From the NCBI GenBank assembly GCA_002693775.1, contig NZRP01000063.1:25220-63087 (forward strand): 37,868 nt of DNA. Direction: 5' to 3'. This DNA comes from Crocinitomicaceae bacterium. Its GTDB lineage: Bacteria; Bacteroidota; Bacteroidia; Flavobacteriales_D; Sanyastnellaceae. A program made the position numbers and the translations under genes. Positions 33,884-37,868 of the stretch are shown here, in pieces; the first letter of the stretch is position 1; every line of letters starts with the position of its first letter. The notes beneath the pieces are model-generated. The model was not told where the DNA came from, did no database searches, and was given only the letters and a program-made list of their open reading frames with translations.

Positions 33884-37868
<3,985 letters not shown>

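Overview
The window reads as a chromosomal segment of a compact, AT-rich, Gram-negative member of the Bacteroidota, most likely a marine or aquatic Flavobacteriales (placement is an inference). Evidence: two type IX secretion cargo proteins (one type A and one type B/gliding-type C-terminal signal), a DUF4249 lipoprotein, a DUF5117/DUF4953 metzincin, a surE-membrane protein-lpxB order, long NusB, absence of obvious Shine-Dalgarno sequences, and several promoters of the Bacteroidota TAnnTTTG type. Nearly every base is coding; two convergent gene pairs even share their stop codons. I see no rRNA, tRNA, CRISPR, insertion sequence or prophage.

Layout. 1-971 (-): 3'-truncated SF2 helicase with a clear promoter. 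1072-3214 (+): ung and hisS. 3194-4419 (-): MeaB-type GTPase plus a 54-residue membrane protein. 4449-5186 (+): carboxypeptidase-regulatory-like exported protein. 5191-5523 (-): three-helix membrane protein; 5596-5715 (+): 39-residue lipoprotein. 5735-12065 (-): a tightly packed unit of exported metzincin, LysM protein, SGNH-fold protein and MBOAT acyltransferase, probably acting on the cell envelope. 12099-14789 (-): DjlA-like co-chaperone and HtpG, with two inverted repeats in front of htpG. 14899-15909 (-): T9SS type A cargo; 15926-16615 (-): LOG family protein. 16643-22890 (-): nusB-DUF1573-yajC-nhaC-uvrA. 22963-25566 (+): DUF4249 lipoprotein and DUF4140/DUF4139 protein. 25563-29185 (-): pepD-surE-membrane protein-lpxB. 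29322-36811 (+): parE-parC-prmC-ligA. 36808-37868 (-): 5'-truncated T9SS type B cargo.

How the genes fit together. Most are housekeeping: DNA repair and topology (ung, uvrA, parEC, ligA), translation (hisS, prmC), envelope biogenesis (lpxB, yajC) and chaperones. The stretches most worth a second look are the metzincin/LysM/SGNH/MBOAT unit, the fixed 12-nt spacing between promoter-like TA-n-n-TT(T)G boxes and ATG codons at several transcription-unit starts (suggesting leaderless mRNAs), the sliding-clamp-like motif at the extreme C-terminus of ParC, and the inverted repeats upstream of htpG. I did not find a convincing new defence or mobile system; the claims above rest on reading motifs by eye, without database searches.
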